Origin: Hydnum rufescens UP504
Taxonomy: Eukaryota; Basidiomycota; Agaricomycetes; Cantharellales; Hydnaceae
Direction: 5' to 3'
DNA length: 64,000 nt
NCBI GenBank assembly: GCA_014904985.1
Contig: MU128970.1
Coordinates: forward strand, 6,989 to 70,988
Part shown: positions 1 to 15,812 of the stretch, one piece after another
How the letters are laid out: the number at the start of each line of letters is the position of its first letter
How positions within the stretch are numbered: the stretch's first letter is position 1
Made by a program: the position numbers and the translations under genes
Notes under the pieces: generated by a model
Told to the model about the DNA's origin: nothing
What the model saw: the letters and a program-made list of their open reading frames with translations, nothing else
The model's database searches: none

Positions 1-411
1 GGTTCTGGAGTATAATGTTCTGTTGCTCCAACTGCTCATACCATCATTGTTGTGCCTCCATCATTTGATGAAGGCCTTCTCCTGCAGCACCAAAGACAGA
101 GAAGGCATCAGCAGGAATTTCGTCCATGAGGAGAGGAGGTAAAAGGGATAAGGAAGATGTTTGTGGGGTTGAGGAGATGAGTTTCAATCTTCTGTCAGGG
201 TGACACTGCTGTCAAAGCCACAAACAGAAAGGGGAAAGATATTAATTAACCACACACTATTGCAGTGGGAATCCTGAGTATACACCACACAACCAGGGAC
301 ACACAAGCCTTGCACCTATCACAGTGGGAATCCTGAGAGATCAAAACTGGTGATCCCCCCCCACTGCAAAAGGCTATAAGTACTACTGTAATGAAGTACC
401 TCCCAGATTCA

Positions 412-1868
412 GGAGGGCACTCATTGTCATACTTGGACAAAGCAGAGTCGACAGGTTGGGAGCAGGAATGAGGGGAAGGGGAGAAGAGGTAATCTCACTG
501 CCCTCAGCACTGGCTTTGGACAGAGGAGCTGGACATGGAGCTAAGCACTGGCTTCACTCTGAGTCCAGGGGAAAAGAGTGCAAGGGAGTGGGGGTCATGG
601 TGAAGGGCATAAAGTAGTGACTGGCCAAGTGGCACAGTCACTATCTAAGGAGAGGATGGGGGATCAGTGAGAGGAAGGGACTGTCCTACTCACTGCTTTC
701 CTACTAGGGTCCAGAGGTGTTACTCCCAGAATAGGAAAGGCCTAGTCTTAGTGGCTACTACACAGGCCAACCAGATAGACAAGTAGAAGCAGAGACAGAA
801 GCAGGTTTCACAGTTTCTCACTAGGTGACAAAGATCTGGGCAAAGGTTAACTATTGATTCCATGGAATCTGCCATGTATACATGACTTTTGAGTCCTAAC
901 TTAATTACATAATACACTATATTACAACTACTTCCTGCACACAGCCTCCACAGCCCATCAAGATGATATATCTCCATCATGGATGCAGCCCATCAATCAG
1001 CCTCCACAGCCTTCATCACTAAGCCTCACTAAGCCTCACTAAGCTGACACAGCCATGTTATGAATCCTGTGCACTCCTCCACATGGCTGTGCCCCAACTT
1101 CCATATGCATCCCCCTTAGCACATATCCTTCTGAGGCAGTGTACACCTGGGTACCCCAAAGGTGTCAATGGAGTTGAAAGACCATAGTGATGCTGAGGGA
1201 GCCAGGATTGGGAGGGGTGGCAAGGATTCAGGGAATGGGGGCAGAGGAGGAGTCTGGATTGGCAACTGCATTGACTCACACAGGGAGTGAGGGGAGAAAA
1301 GGTGCTGACAAGGCTGCCAATGCTGTAACAAAGTGCCTCCCAGTTCAGGAGGGCACTTGTTGTCATACTTGGACAAAGTGGAGTTGACAGGGGAGGGAGT
1401 AGAAATAGGGAGAAGAGGAATCACACCACCCTTAGCACTGGCTTCAGGTGGGGGAGCTGCAAACAGGGCTAAGCACTGGCTTTGCCCTGGACACAGGAGA
1501 AAAGGTTGTGAGGGAGTGGGAGTCATGATGAAGGACATAAAGTAGTGACTGCCCAAGTGGCACAGTCACTAACTAAGGAGAGAGTGGGGGGTCAGTGAGA
1601 GGAAAGGGCTGTCCTACTCACTGCCCTAGGAGTTGTCTGGGAGCCCAATCACCAGGAAGTCCAGGCAGAGGACTGGGGCTAGCTATTAATGGCTGCTAGG
1701 GGCCAACAGGACAACCAGATAGACAAAGCAAAGACTAAGACAAGAGGGTTCACAATTTCTCACTAGGTGACAAAGATCCAGGCAAAGGTTAACTATTGAT
1801 TCTGTGGAATCTGCCATATATACATGACTTTTGAGTCCTAACTTAATTACATAATACACTATATTACA
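412..1868. repeat. Degenerate direct repeat, two units about 940 bp apart
   Basis: Segments 412-926 and 1350-1868 are diverged copies in the same orientation. Both open with a stretch reading GAGGGCACT then TGTCATACTTGGACAAAG, share a block around CACAGTCACTA (about 630 and 1562), and end with a nearly identical 120-bp block (807-926 and 1749-1868) finishing in ACATAATACACTATATTACAA. No long reading frame survives. The minus strand carries Ser/Pro-rich frames in both units that share a SKYDN-type stretch, so this may be an eroded coding or non-autonomous element. I cannot assign a family. Confidence 0.7.
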
Positions 1869-2389
1869 AATGCTGCCACTGGTTGATTACCCAGCCCACA
1901 GCCCACCAGTCAAGGCCTGATAGTATGAGGGCAATAACAATAAGAGAAATGCCAATAATGGCAAGGATGACAATAACCCCATGACTGAATGGAGGGAGAG
2001 AGGAGACAAGAGCATTTGAAGAAGTAGGTGCCATATGATAGAGTCGATGAGGAATGATACTCTGATGGGTAAGTCCACAAGCAGAAGCAAATGTCAATTT
2101 GATCCTGACACTTGGGGTTGGGACCATCAACAAGTGACCAGTTCTTGTCATGACAGAGAATGAGACAGAGGTCCACAGACCAGGCAGCATAGTTCTCAGC
2201 TCATTGGAGCTTGGCAATCAATAGCTTCTCAGTAATGGAGGGTGGTGTGTTTTGTAGGCAGGGGGTTTGAGCTCATGGGTCCATAACCTGTAAAAGCTAT
2301 AGTGCAACAAACCAAAGCAGGCTTTATTAGTCTACTGAGAAGGGGGAAAGTACAGGTGGACTCACCTATAGTGTGATGAACTCAAGCAG

Positions 2390-2880
2390 GTTATTGCACT
2401 ATGGGGTTGTCTGTGATATATATACTGAGATGGTGTGGCAAGGGAAAAAAGGAGAAGGCTATTGTTCTTGCAACAAGCCACTGAGGGCTGCCACTTGAGG
2501 TACTGGTAAATTGTTACGAGTTGTACTCATAACCTCATATATAAGCACATCACATGACCTTGTGGCCCTGCCACATAAGCACCACACATCCTCCTCCACC
2601 ATCATTAATAATCCCCCTACCAATCCTCCCTTGATCTTAGTATATAAGTAGCTACTGCTCATACTCTAGCTCCTTAGAAGATTGAGAATATGTGTATCTG
2701 TGATTACCTCTTTTCACCAATCCTCCTTTCATCTCAAGTCTCCCTGAGAATTCAGTTCTGCTGCTTCATTCCTCCACATTCTCATCTTCCACAATATTAT
2801 GTAATCCTCACTTCACAAGCCTCCTTGTCAATCATATTAAGGGACTTCTGTTCGTCCTTGGCCTGATTACATAATCACCT
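2390..2880 (-). mobile_element. LTR-like remnant, inverted copy
   Basis: Read on the minus strand, this segment resembles 5760-6200 on the plus strand. Shared landmarks are TATTCTCAATCTTCTAAGGA, a following stretch with TATCTACTTATAT-like and AGATCAA words, and GAGGTTATGAGTA near the far end. The size, TATA-like stretches and lack of reading frame fit a solo LTR or a terminal fragment of one. I could not fix exact ends or a target-site duplication. Confidence 0.45.
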
Positions 2881-3035
2881 CCCCAAGCCACAAACAACCC
2901 TTAACATAAATGCTGAGTGCTTGGAGCACCAAAGTCTCAACATTTCCCATACTGGGTCCCTGTGTGGTGCTGGGCAGGGTTTGCATTACAGGACACATTG
3001 TCCATGGAGTTTTCAGTGCATTGAGGATGATTGGG

Positions 3036-3137
3036 GAGGTGTAAGCAGGATGGTTATAAACCAATCCAACTACTGTCCACAATGTTGAGCCGGTGTAAGC
3101 AGGATGGTTATTAAACCAATCCAACTCCTGTCCACAT
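3036..3137. repeat. Tandem duplication of a 55-bp unit
   Basis: The words GGTGTAAGCAGGATGGTTAT and AACCAATCCAACT-CTGTCCACA occur twice, about 55 bp apart, with only a few differences. It lies just beyond the inverted LTR-like segment and codes for nothing recognisable. Confidence 0.75.
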
Positions 3138-3339
3138 CATTGAGGATAGGACAAAAGAAGGGAGCCATGGGGACAATTTGAATATTCAGGTCCAGGGAAA
3201 TGAAGGTCTTTCTGGTTAATAGAAAATCCCAATGAACAGTGGTTGCTCAAGGAAATAGATCAGTGTCATAAAATAAGATGTCAAGGCCACACCCTGAAGT
3301 TGTCCTCTGACTATTCAGTCTAAATGTGGCTGTACACAG

Positions 3340-5645
3340 TCTTGACAAGTGGGAAATCTCCTCCAGACAGTGGCAATACTTCAGTGCCTCAGACTGTGAT
3401 AGGGGGAAAAACCAAATATTTACATGCCCCCTCCCCTTTATATACATTCCAGACCACAATTCAAAATTCTGGAAGAAAAGCAGAGATAAGGGAAGCATAG
3501 TGAAAAAGAAATGAAGCTAAAAGCTTCAAAACTGGTGGAGATATTCAAGAATCAAGTGAAAAAGAGACAAAAAAACACTTTACAAGGCATTACTCCCTTG
3601 AAACTGGATAGATTCCCTTAAGGAAAGGTGGAATAGGTCGCCCTGAGTGCCCTTTGCATCGGAATTAAGAGGGCCGGAAGTAATTTGTCATTTATGTTGG
3701 TGGAGCAAGGGGGGAGTCATGAGGAAGGGGTTATCTTGTGAAAAATGGAGTTCACGTCCATTCGGTTTGCCCTTGGTACCGTTCGATGCGCATTTTTAAC
3801 AGCTTTCAGGGCATGGTACTCGCGAATGAATCTGATAAGAATTGGCTTCGAAAATCAAGAAATACTCCTTCAGAGTATGAATAATGGAAAGATATTGTTA
3901 TAGGGACCGCATTTTTGATCCATTCATTTCGTGTTTGGTACTGTTCAATAGGTACGATTCGTATCTTTCTGGGCGCAGTCGTTCCGAGTCGATCTGATCA
4001 AAAATGACAGAGAAATTCGAAAAATACTCCTTTAGAGTGACATAATCCCTTTTTGAATCATGTGACAGGTCTGCGGGTCCAGAATGAAGGCTAGGCACAG
4101 TCCATGTCATTACATAATCACAATTCTTCGCCCTTAAGGCAAAGGAACGACGTGGAATGGTGGGTTCCAGATGTGTAGAATTTGGACTGTTTCTCCAATG
4201 AATGAAGGGTGTGAAAATTAAGAATCAGATGGACATTCAGTCCATTTGTTTGGTTGTAAAATTGGCCTCAGATGGTGTTTCTATGGTGTAGGGATTTATC
4301 CCTCCAACACTGGGGATGAAGGAGGGAATCACAGAACTAATCCAGATGTTCAGGTCTGAGTGGGGGAAAGTCTTTTGAACAGGGGAAATTGCAGTGAGCC
4401 AGCAAAGCCCAAGCAATTAAGTGAGAATGTGTGTTTCAGTCAAATTACCACACCCTAAGAATCCCTTCTTTGAGACCTTAGTCAAAGTGTAGTTAGAATT
4501 TGCTTTTTGTAGTGAGAAATCACCTGGGGACCAGCAGCTGTTCAAGAAGCTTCAAACTGGAGGGAGGGGGAGAACTACTGAATTTGTGTGCTAGCTGCAC
4601 CTAATATACAATCCAGACTTCGACTCAATAGAAAGTGGAAAAGTCGGACATAAGGGACACACAGAGAAAAAGAAATGAAGTTAAAATCTTCAAAAATAAT
4701 GGAGATATTCCAATTTCAAGATAAAAGGGGAGATTGACACATTACATGCTATTCCTCCTTCAAACCTGGACAAGTTCCCTTAAGGAAAAGTGGAATAGAT
4801 CTCCCTGAGAGTCTTCTCCATCTGACATAAGAGGGCCGGAGGTAATTTGCTATTTTGAATGGTGGAGCAAAGGGGGAGTCATGGGGAGGGAGTTGTCTTG
4901 TGAAAAATGGAGTTCACATCCGCTCATTTTGCCCTTGGTACTGTTTGATGTGCATTTTCAACAGCTTTCAGGGTGTGGTACTCACGAATGAATCCGATAA
5001 TAATTGGCTTCGAAAATAAAGAAATACTCCTTCAGAGTATGAATCAGGGCAAGATATTGTTACAGGGACCGCACTTTTGATCCATTAATTTCATGTTTGG
5101 TACCATTCGATAGGTACGATTCGTATCTTTCTGTGCGCAGTCTTTTCGAGTCAATCCGATCAAAACTGATGGAGAAATTTGAAAAATACTCCTTCAGAGT
5201 ATTGCAGCCCCTATCTGGATCATGTGACAGATCCGTGAGTCCAGAATCAGAACTAGGCCCGGTCCACGTTGTTACATAATCACAATCCATCACCCTTAAG
5301 GCAGTAGGATGGCATTGAAAGACAGTCAAGCCATACAGTCTTGAGGAAGAATGGCAAGTTGAATTGCCTTGTCCAAAGAAAATGGACTTGAAGTAGGGCA
5401 TAAACTGCCCCTTTTTGATGAGGACTGTTGAAGTCCAAAGGATAGTCAATAAATTGACTGGTGGACATGGTAAAGAAATGAGGTGATATTATGAGTTGGA
5501 AAGGGGTGGGAATCCAATTGACTTCTTGAATAAATGAATGGCAATAAAATTAAATGAGTGTGGTGATGTATAATTGATTCATTCATAGGGAAAATGGGCT
5601 GAGGATGAGGATTTTATGATGTAGGGATTTATCCCTCCAACAGAG
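3340..5645. repeat. Two about 1.16-kb direct repeat units with conserved hairpins
   Basis: Roughly 3340-4310 and 4500-5645 are diverged copies in the same orientation, offset by about 1160 bp. The best conserved part is 3590-4140 against 4750-5310. Each unit carries two copies of a short hairpin, ATACTC-CTTCA-GAGTAT. Both units end at an identical 23-bp word starting TGTAGGGATTTATCCC (4289 and 5622). The minus-strand frames inside the units are degenerate and match no family I know. A repeated non-autonomous element is likelier than a gene. Confidence 0.7.
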
Positions 5646-5759
5646 GAGAGGGTGGATGTGGTCTCAATGGTGGCTGTGTCATCACAGTAGTCATTGGCAA
5701 CCAGTTGTGGGTTCATTGAGTGGAGGGCATATTGAGTCTTCAAGGGAGTTGGTTATTTA

Positions 5760-6200
5760 GATCAAGAATACTGTTAAGGGTCATACATAGGACAAGGGGT
5801 CAATGATGTAGCCAAGTCAAGTATGAGGGATAACCCTTAATGTAATATGAGAGCAAAGAAGATAGGAGTTGTGAGCAATAAAGGAGATCACAAGAGTGAA
5901 GTTCAATCAGTAACAATATATTCTCAATCTTCTAAGGAGTGAGAGTACAGAAAGTATCTACTTATATCTCTAGATCAAAAAGGGTTCTGAATAATGGGAT
6001 AGGATTGAATAATGGGGAGGATGTGTATAATAGGAAATACTAAGAAAGGAAGGCACAATGGTGGTAAAGGGGGGAGGTCACATGATGGTGCAATAGTCTT
6101 GGTTATTCTGTGTATGTTATTGAGGTTATGAGTATGACTTGTAACAAATATCCTACCTAACTAGGTACCCAAATAGGATTGCCTCAGGTGGAAGTGTTTT
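5760..6200 (+). mobile_element. LTR-like remnant, plus-orientation copy
   Basis: Partner of the inverted segment at 2390-2880. It contains the same TATTCTCAATCTTCTAAGGA word (about 5920) and the GAGGTTATGAGTATGACTTG block (about 6120). No flanking retrotransposon coding region is visible in this window, so these read as solo or truncated copies. Confidence 0.45.
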
Positions 6201-6843
6201 CTATTCATTACATTCCTCATTGGGTTCCACATTTTTTCTTTTGACATGCCACTTATTTTTGGGTATTGGTATCTGAAAGGAAGAAAAAAAAAGTTGAAAA
6301 TTGACCCCAATAAGCCCAACCCAAGAAGAACTGACAAAGGCTATTATTCTGTGTAATGAATTGAGTAACTTTTTTCGAGGACTGACTCATTAAACCCCTT
6401 ATGTTGGTATTATTCTAGCCGTGAAAGATTTTTGTCCAGCCGAACACTGTGGTAGTAAATGGGCAGGTTGAGCTGCGCAAGTATTCTCTGGATGCGGCGC
6501 GCGCTATTCAGTCATTTGTGGAGCGGAATATCTGATTCCACAGGGGAAGGCATGCGAATTACGCCTGCGATGTGGACAAAAGTGTGCATGTGGATTGCAG
6601 CCTTGGGAAAGAGTACACTATACCATGCTGTAATTTCCTTGTAGTTTTCGGTTATGTGCAACCAGTTCTTGTGGGCCCTGTGGCTTGTGTGGCCTCCTCT
6701 CCTGGTGGCAGAGTGTGGGTATTGCTTGTGGAAAGTTTCATTCCCGTGAGAGTTTCCACCCTTCACAACTGCCAACCTCATTCGTTGCTATCCTTTAAAA
6801 CAGGAGAAAAGGACCCGCGCGTCCCTAGATCCCATGTTCAACA

Positions 6844-7259
6844 TTTACAGCGACACTCATATCGATAGGGAAATTCAATTTTTGTGGCTGGTTTGATCCG
6901 GGAAGTTTTTATGCACTCAGCGAGGGTGTCCGGGGCCCATATGTAATTCGAGAGGTCATGTGCTTCACGGCAAACGCCGACCCCTTTGTTTTCTCGTCTT
7001 GAATACACGTCTGCACTTTGCAAACCATGTCTGTCGCCAGACCCCGATGCTACTCTTGTCGCCGCCACTGGTAGCTGGCCTGGGATTCCTTCATTGTGAT
7101 TTGAGTTGACCGGCTGCTCGTGCCGGTCACAAGCACAGTCATGGGGTAGGACCCCGGAACATAGCTCACATGCTCAATTCAATTCTTCACCCAAATCTTC
7201 TTGGTTGTTGGATGGGCAACAAAATCAAACTTCCCTATCGATATGAGTATCGCTGTAAA
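6844..7259. mobile_element. MITE-like element with about 40-bp terminal inverted repeats
   Basis: The left arm (6844-6886, beginning TTTACAGCG) is the reverse complement of the right arm (7218-7259, ending CGCTGTAAA) with only a few mismatches. The core TATCGATAGGG is perfect on both sides. The element is about 416 bp and has no transposase, which fits a non-autonomous DNA transposon. I could not see a convincing target-site duplication, so the outer edges may be off by a few bases. It lies between the repeat region and the copper-ATPase gene. Confidence 0.65.
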
Positions 7260-7553
7260 ACTTAAATATCTTAGAATCCTCGCTTTCACTGGACAAACCA
7301 TTAGGCTGTAGTTATCCAATTCCGCTATCTATGAATATATGAAGTGTAGAGCAATGACAGCAACAAAAACAACTTGACTGTAAGGAAAAGTATATTGTAT
7401 ATTGGGCTTATAAGTCCCATCTATGACAGATCGGTTCACGAGGGGGGGTTGGGCTGGGGCGACTATCGTACAGCATATCGACTACATTTCGGGCTTACAA
7501 TGAGAAGAAACAAGGTTCCACCCACCAACCATTCATTAGATCGATGAGATCAT

Positions 7554-10500
7554 CTACAATCCAATTTGGAGCGCCAGACTGCTCAGTACCACACTGACCG
7601 AACTAAGGGCCATAGCAAGCGCGGACCAGACTGGTGGGAGTCGAGCGTGATTGTGCGCATAGAATGCACCAGCAGCGACGGGGATGAGGGCCACATTATA
7701 CACCAGCGCCCACCCGAAATTCATCTTTTGTCGCGCATATACCTTGCGCGACACGTTCAGAAGCGTGATGAGCGAGGAAGGAATCGAGTTCTTTGAAAGG
7801 AGAACGAATGACGCGGCTGAGATGGTCACCTGAGATCCATGGGCCAGAGCCACACTACATAGGGAATAGACACATGATTAAAAAAAATTGTCGGGACGAT
7901 GGAGGTAAACAACATACCCAACATCGGCAGCAGCGAGGGCCGCCGTATCGTTCAACCCATCCCCGCAGAAAGCAACGACCGACTGACGTTCCGTCGCGTG
8001 CAGTGCGTACCAATTGCGTTTCATCAGCCTTCGGTCGCGGAGTTTTGAAATAAAGTCCGCCTTCCCCTGGGGCAAGACGCCGGCTACAACATGCTCAGAA
8101 TCGATGCCAAGTTTGGAGGCTACGGCACGAGCGGTGATTTCGTTGTCACCGGTTAGCATGAAGACTTCCTTCCCAGACGCTTGGAGACTCGCAACAGTCG
8201 AACCAGCCTCTGGTCGGATGCTGTCCGAAATCGCCAAGAAGGTCTGGACGATGCAGTCGCCAACTGATCCATCTTTTTGAATGCTAGAAACCGCGACGAG
8301 GACTACAGAGTACCCAGACTCACGCCACATACGGACTTGGGGAGAGAGCATATCGGCCGCAACGCTGCCGTGATTGTCGCTCAGGATGAAGCTCTCATTG
8401 CCAACGAAGACCCAGTGCTGGGTCCCGTCGGCGAGGGCGACGGTCGCTTTCACACCCTTTCCAGACACCTCTTCACTTTGCAGCAGCCGAACGGCAGCAG
8501 AGGTCGTGCCGTAGGTATCGGCACAATATTTTGCAATCGCCATCGCTAGTGGATGACTCGAGCCTTCTTCCATCAGGCGTGTCGCATGGAAAACCCAGTC
8601 ATCAATCCCTTTAGCAGCCTGCACTCCGGCAACAACGGCTTCACCGAGTGTAAGGGTCCCCGTTTTGTCGAATACGACGGTATCGACACCTGCAGCCATC
8701 TGGAAGGCCTCCCCGCCACCTTGAGCAAGTATTCCCGCCTTGGCAGCCATGCCGGATCCAACTGCCTGCGCAGTAGGCGCGGCAAGACCAATTCCACATG
8801 GGCAGGCGATGACCAGGCACGAGATGGCGAACTCGAACGCAAAGAATACGCGATCTCCATTCGATGTGCGATTTGAGGGGAGAAAAGAGTCGGGAATAGC
8901 ATGGGAAAGTGTCACGGAGAGCCAGATGATGAGCACAATAAGAGAGAGCCATACGACAGCGGGAATGAAGACAGCTGTAATCGAATCCGCCAAACGCTCG
9001 ATGGGCGCCTTGCGACTCTGGCCTTCCGCGACGGCACGGACGATCTTCTGAAGCATCGTCTCGTCACCTATGTTGATCACTCGGATGACAATGGGAGTCG
9101 TGAGGTTCGTGGTTCCTGTCATCACCGCATCGTCGACGGTCTTTGAAACAGGGAGGAACTCGCCCGTAAGGGACGATTCATCGAATGTTGTCGAGCCTGA
9201 GATTATGGTACCGTCCGCAGGGGGAACTGCGCCAGGTTGGATGAGGAGGTAATCACCAATCTCGATGTAGTCCACCGGGATCAAGGTTGAACTATATCCC
9301 TCGGGAAAACCATCACTTCCCAGACGAAACTTCTCTGGCTGTTGTTCGGACGAGACGAGAAGGGCAGTCTCGGGTTTCATGCTGCCCAACAAAGCGATGG
9401 CATCACCAGTCTAAAGTGTCTAAGCGCGTTAAATCCTGAGCAATATTGAACTGTGGAGGACTTTCAAACCTTGACTTTGGCTCGTCCCTCGAGTACACGG
9501 CCCATCAAGATGAAAAACATCAGAAAGACGCACGAATCAAAGTACGTCCCGGATCCGCCAAATTCCATTACGGCAGCCGCGCCACGATGAACATCTTGCG
9601 CCATCATACCTACACTCGCAAGATAGGCCGCGGAGGTAGACAGGGCGACCAAGAGATCCATATTGCCAAAATGAATTAGTCGGGACCAATGCCAGTGACC
9701 CTTGGAGGCACCGAACGCGCCCTTCCACGCGCGCTCATAGAAGTGCCTGTCTCGTCGGAGAAGAGTAAGCAAGAGATCGGTAAATCATGGCCATGATGAA
9801 TATAAACGAAACACACCTTCCAACAACCGATTGAACCAAGGTAGCTAATATCCAGAGCGCTATCACGCTTCTCATGGCGCCACCCCATATTGGTGTCTCG
9901 GACCACTGCCTAAATGCATTATGCTTAGGCAATACACTCATCCCCACTACACCGATCACTAGGGTGGGGATGGCGATCAGAAAGCTAATAAAGAAAAGCT
10001 TGGTGACCCGCCATGTCTCACGCTCCTGGACATCACGCGAGCGGGTGATAATTGAAGGTGGGGAATATAGAGTAGCCTTGAGTGGTGGTGGGAAATCGAG
10101 GATGGTGCGGATGCTTAGAGACTCCGATGGGGTGTATTTGATAGTGCTGCGAGGATTAGTGATGGTGACGGGTGTGAACGAAATAACGCCTAATGATTCG
10201 AGTCGAGCATTAACTTTTGTCGAGGAATCACTGTAAGATCGTGAGTATTCGCGAACTACCTTTTTCGAAAATCACATGCACGTACTCGAGCATACCATCA
10301 ATGGTAATTTGAATAACTCTTTCGTTCGTCGCTTTGACCGTTGAAACTTCTGCATCGGATGTCTCCCACTGAAGAGCTTCGTATCCCAAATCAGAAACCG
10401 TCTCGATGATAGTTTCGAGAGAAGTAACGGAAGGGTCATATTTCACTTCCATCGAGTTGCCAAGAAGCGAAACAGAAACGGACGTGACAGAGGGCAAGGC

Positions 10501-11393
10501 TTTGACTCCAGCCTCGATGGAACCGGAGCAGGCACTAGGAGAACATCAGGGGTGGAAGAAACATTTGATCTGGCGATAATGCTTACCTGCAGGTCATGCC
10601 TACGAGGCCAAAAGTCGTGCGACGCAAGACTTGCTTGCTTAGTAGGTGAAAGTCGACGAGAGTGGCGCCATAACCGAGGTCCTCGATCTCGCTGATCAAA
10701 GACTCTATGGACAACACGTCTGGGTCATGGACAACGACCGCAGAGTTTAGGACGAGATTGACGTCGACTGTGGATACGCCTGGCTGTGATAAGACTGAAC
10801 GGGTGATGGCTCCACTGCACGAGCTGTGGACGTGGGTCGTAAGATGCACTGACCAGATGCCTTGAATGACAAAGCGACATTACCTGCAGGTCATGCCCTC
10901 AATGGACAACCTAGTCTCTTGGAGTTTGGCCTTTGAGGGATCATGGATACGAACCTCAAGAGTGGAAGGCCCCTCCTTTTTGTCGGCGATGGATGGGTCA
11001 CCAGCAGCTTCAGCCTGACACGCAGAGCAGTGTCGAAGATGGCGCTGGTGGTGTCGACGTTCACTGTCGAGGAAGACATGCTTAACGCGTTGAAAGAACG
11101 GTTGCTTGAGAGGCTTGGGGCTCTCAACGTCGTATCCGCCGTCGCTTAGCAATCTCCGAACAGAATGGAGAACCGATTCTCCAGTTGCGGGATCGGCTCC
11201 ATTTGGAAGCATGTACGAAAGTGTGTGGCGGATGAGGTCCACGCTGAGGCTTCGTATAGGAAGAGACGATAGTACGGAGCGAACGTACGCCTCGCAGGAA
11301 GAACAATGAATAGACGGTACTAATATGATGAAGCTCGTCAGGTTGGTTGTCAATGTGGAAAGAGGGAGAGACCGTACCGACGAGGGTTTCCAT
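7554..11393 (-). CDS. CCC2: Copper-transporting P1B-type ATPase (Ccc2/ATP7 family)
   Basis: Pumps Cu(I) into the late secretory pathway to load cuproenzymes. Eight exons: 11378-11393, 10884-11319, 10587-10823, 10286-10534, 9817-10230, 9470-9746, 7918-9410 and 7554-7854, joined by GT-AG introns of 52-70 bp. They sum to 3423 nt, or 1140 residues, the family's usual size. The N-terminus has three heavy-metal domains with CxxC motifs (HCSSC, TCSSC, TCSAC), followed by a fourth copy whose loop reads IDGML without cysteines. All catalytic marks are present: LTGE, the membrane CPC ion site, DKTGTLT with the phosphorylated Asp, the SSHPLA histidine-proline motif and GDGLND. The three introns after the metal domains split the domains just after the TC of GMTC, a sign of domain duplication. 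No frame break was seen. Confidence 0.95.
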
Positions 11394-12169
11394 GTCGTTG
11401 CGAGCAGTAGTAAGAGACTCGATCTAGGGGAAAATGGGAGAAATTGGGCGCCCTTATATAAGGTGGGGATGACGCATGTGAGTGTCCAAGAAATGCCTCA
11501 GGCTTCATAAGCCGGGAAAAAGGGTATAATCACGCCTGAAGCCTGGAGCGCGGGAAGAAGGTTCAGACCACATGAAACGTGATCTTTCCCTCTGACAGGC
11601 CATCGGAAAATAGTCTAAATCTCGGCGTCAGTATTTGCGGTTTATTGCGGTTTAGGAAGTTGAGGAAGCATATTACGTAATCCACACCGCGTTTCCCTCT
11701 CACGTTGTGACCCTTCACCATGTTGCTGTCGTGCAATTAGTATTGGTGGCAGAGAATCCGCTATTTATTTTCACCTTGCACAGCCTGCATAGCAATGTGA
11801 ATCAAGTTTTATTTCACATCACGTCTGACTCGACAGCAGTCACCCGTGGAAGCTTTTTTTGCCCTTGGCGGGGGTTGCTTTCTAGGGCAAGTTTTCGACA
11901 ACCCCATGTGCTCTTGCTGGTTGAAGCACCGCATGGGGTCTTGTGCAATCACGGATCAGTCGGAAGTGACTACCACAAGCCCATGCCCAGCAGAATCCAG
12001 AGGTCGTGGTGGTGATCCGCGATCGTCCAGATCGTCAGGTCAAGAACAACTAGTTTTATTGCAGCGTATCGCGGGCCTCTCGCGCGATATATCGCGATGA
12101 TATAGATTGTTATGGGAGGGAGCTACGAACAAATCAGTCCAAGATTTACGTGAAAAGCTCCTCGGCGAT
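11394..12169. other. Intergenic region between copper ATPase and XPD
   Basis: It holds the promoter of the copper ATPase (at the left) and the 3' flank of XPD (at the right). A short direct repeat TTTATTGCGG/TTTATTGCGG-like lies near 11630-11655. I see no conserved gene and no copper-response element I could name with confidence. Confidence 0.5.
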
Positions 12170-15681
<3,512 letters not shown>

Positions 15682-15812
15682 CACGACTCGAAAGACTATT
15701 AATTTGCCTCCGCCTCCACGTGAGTCTATTTGTTGTTTGTGTTTATGGGCGCATGCTTGCGCAAGTACAAATCAAGGGTACCAAAAAAAGATCGGATTCG
15801 AGATACAGGATC

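Noticed and set aside
1116..1556. Minus-strand 146-codon Ser/Pro-rich frame as a gene
   Set aside because: It lies in a diverged repeat unit whose sister copy has no equivalent intact frame.
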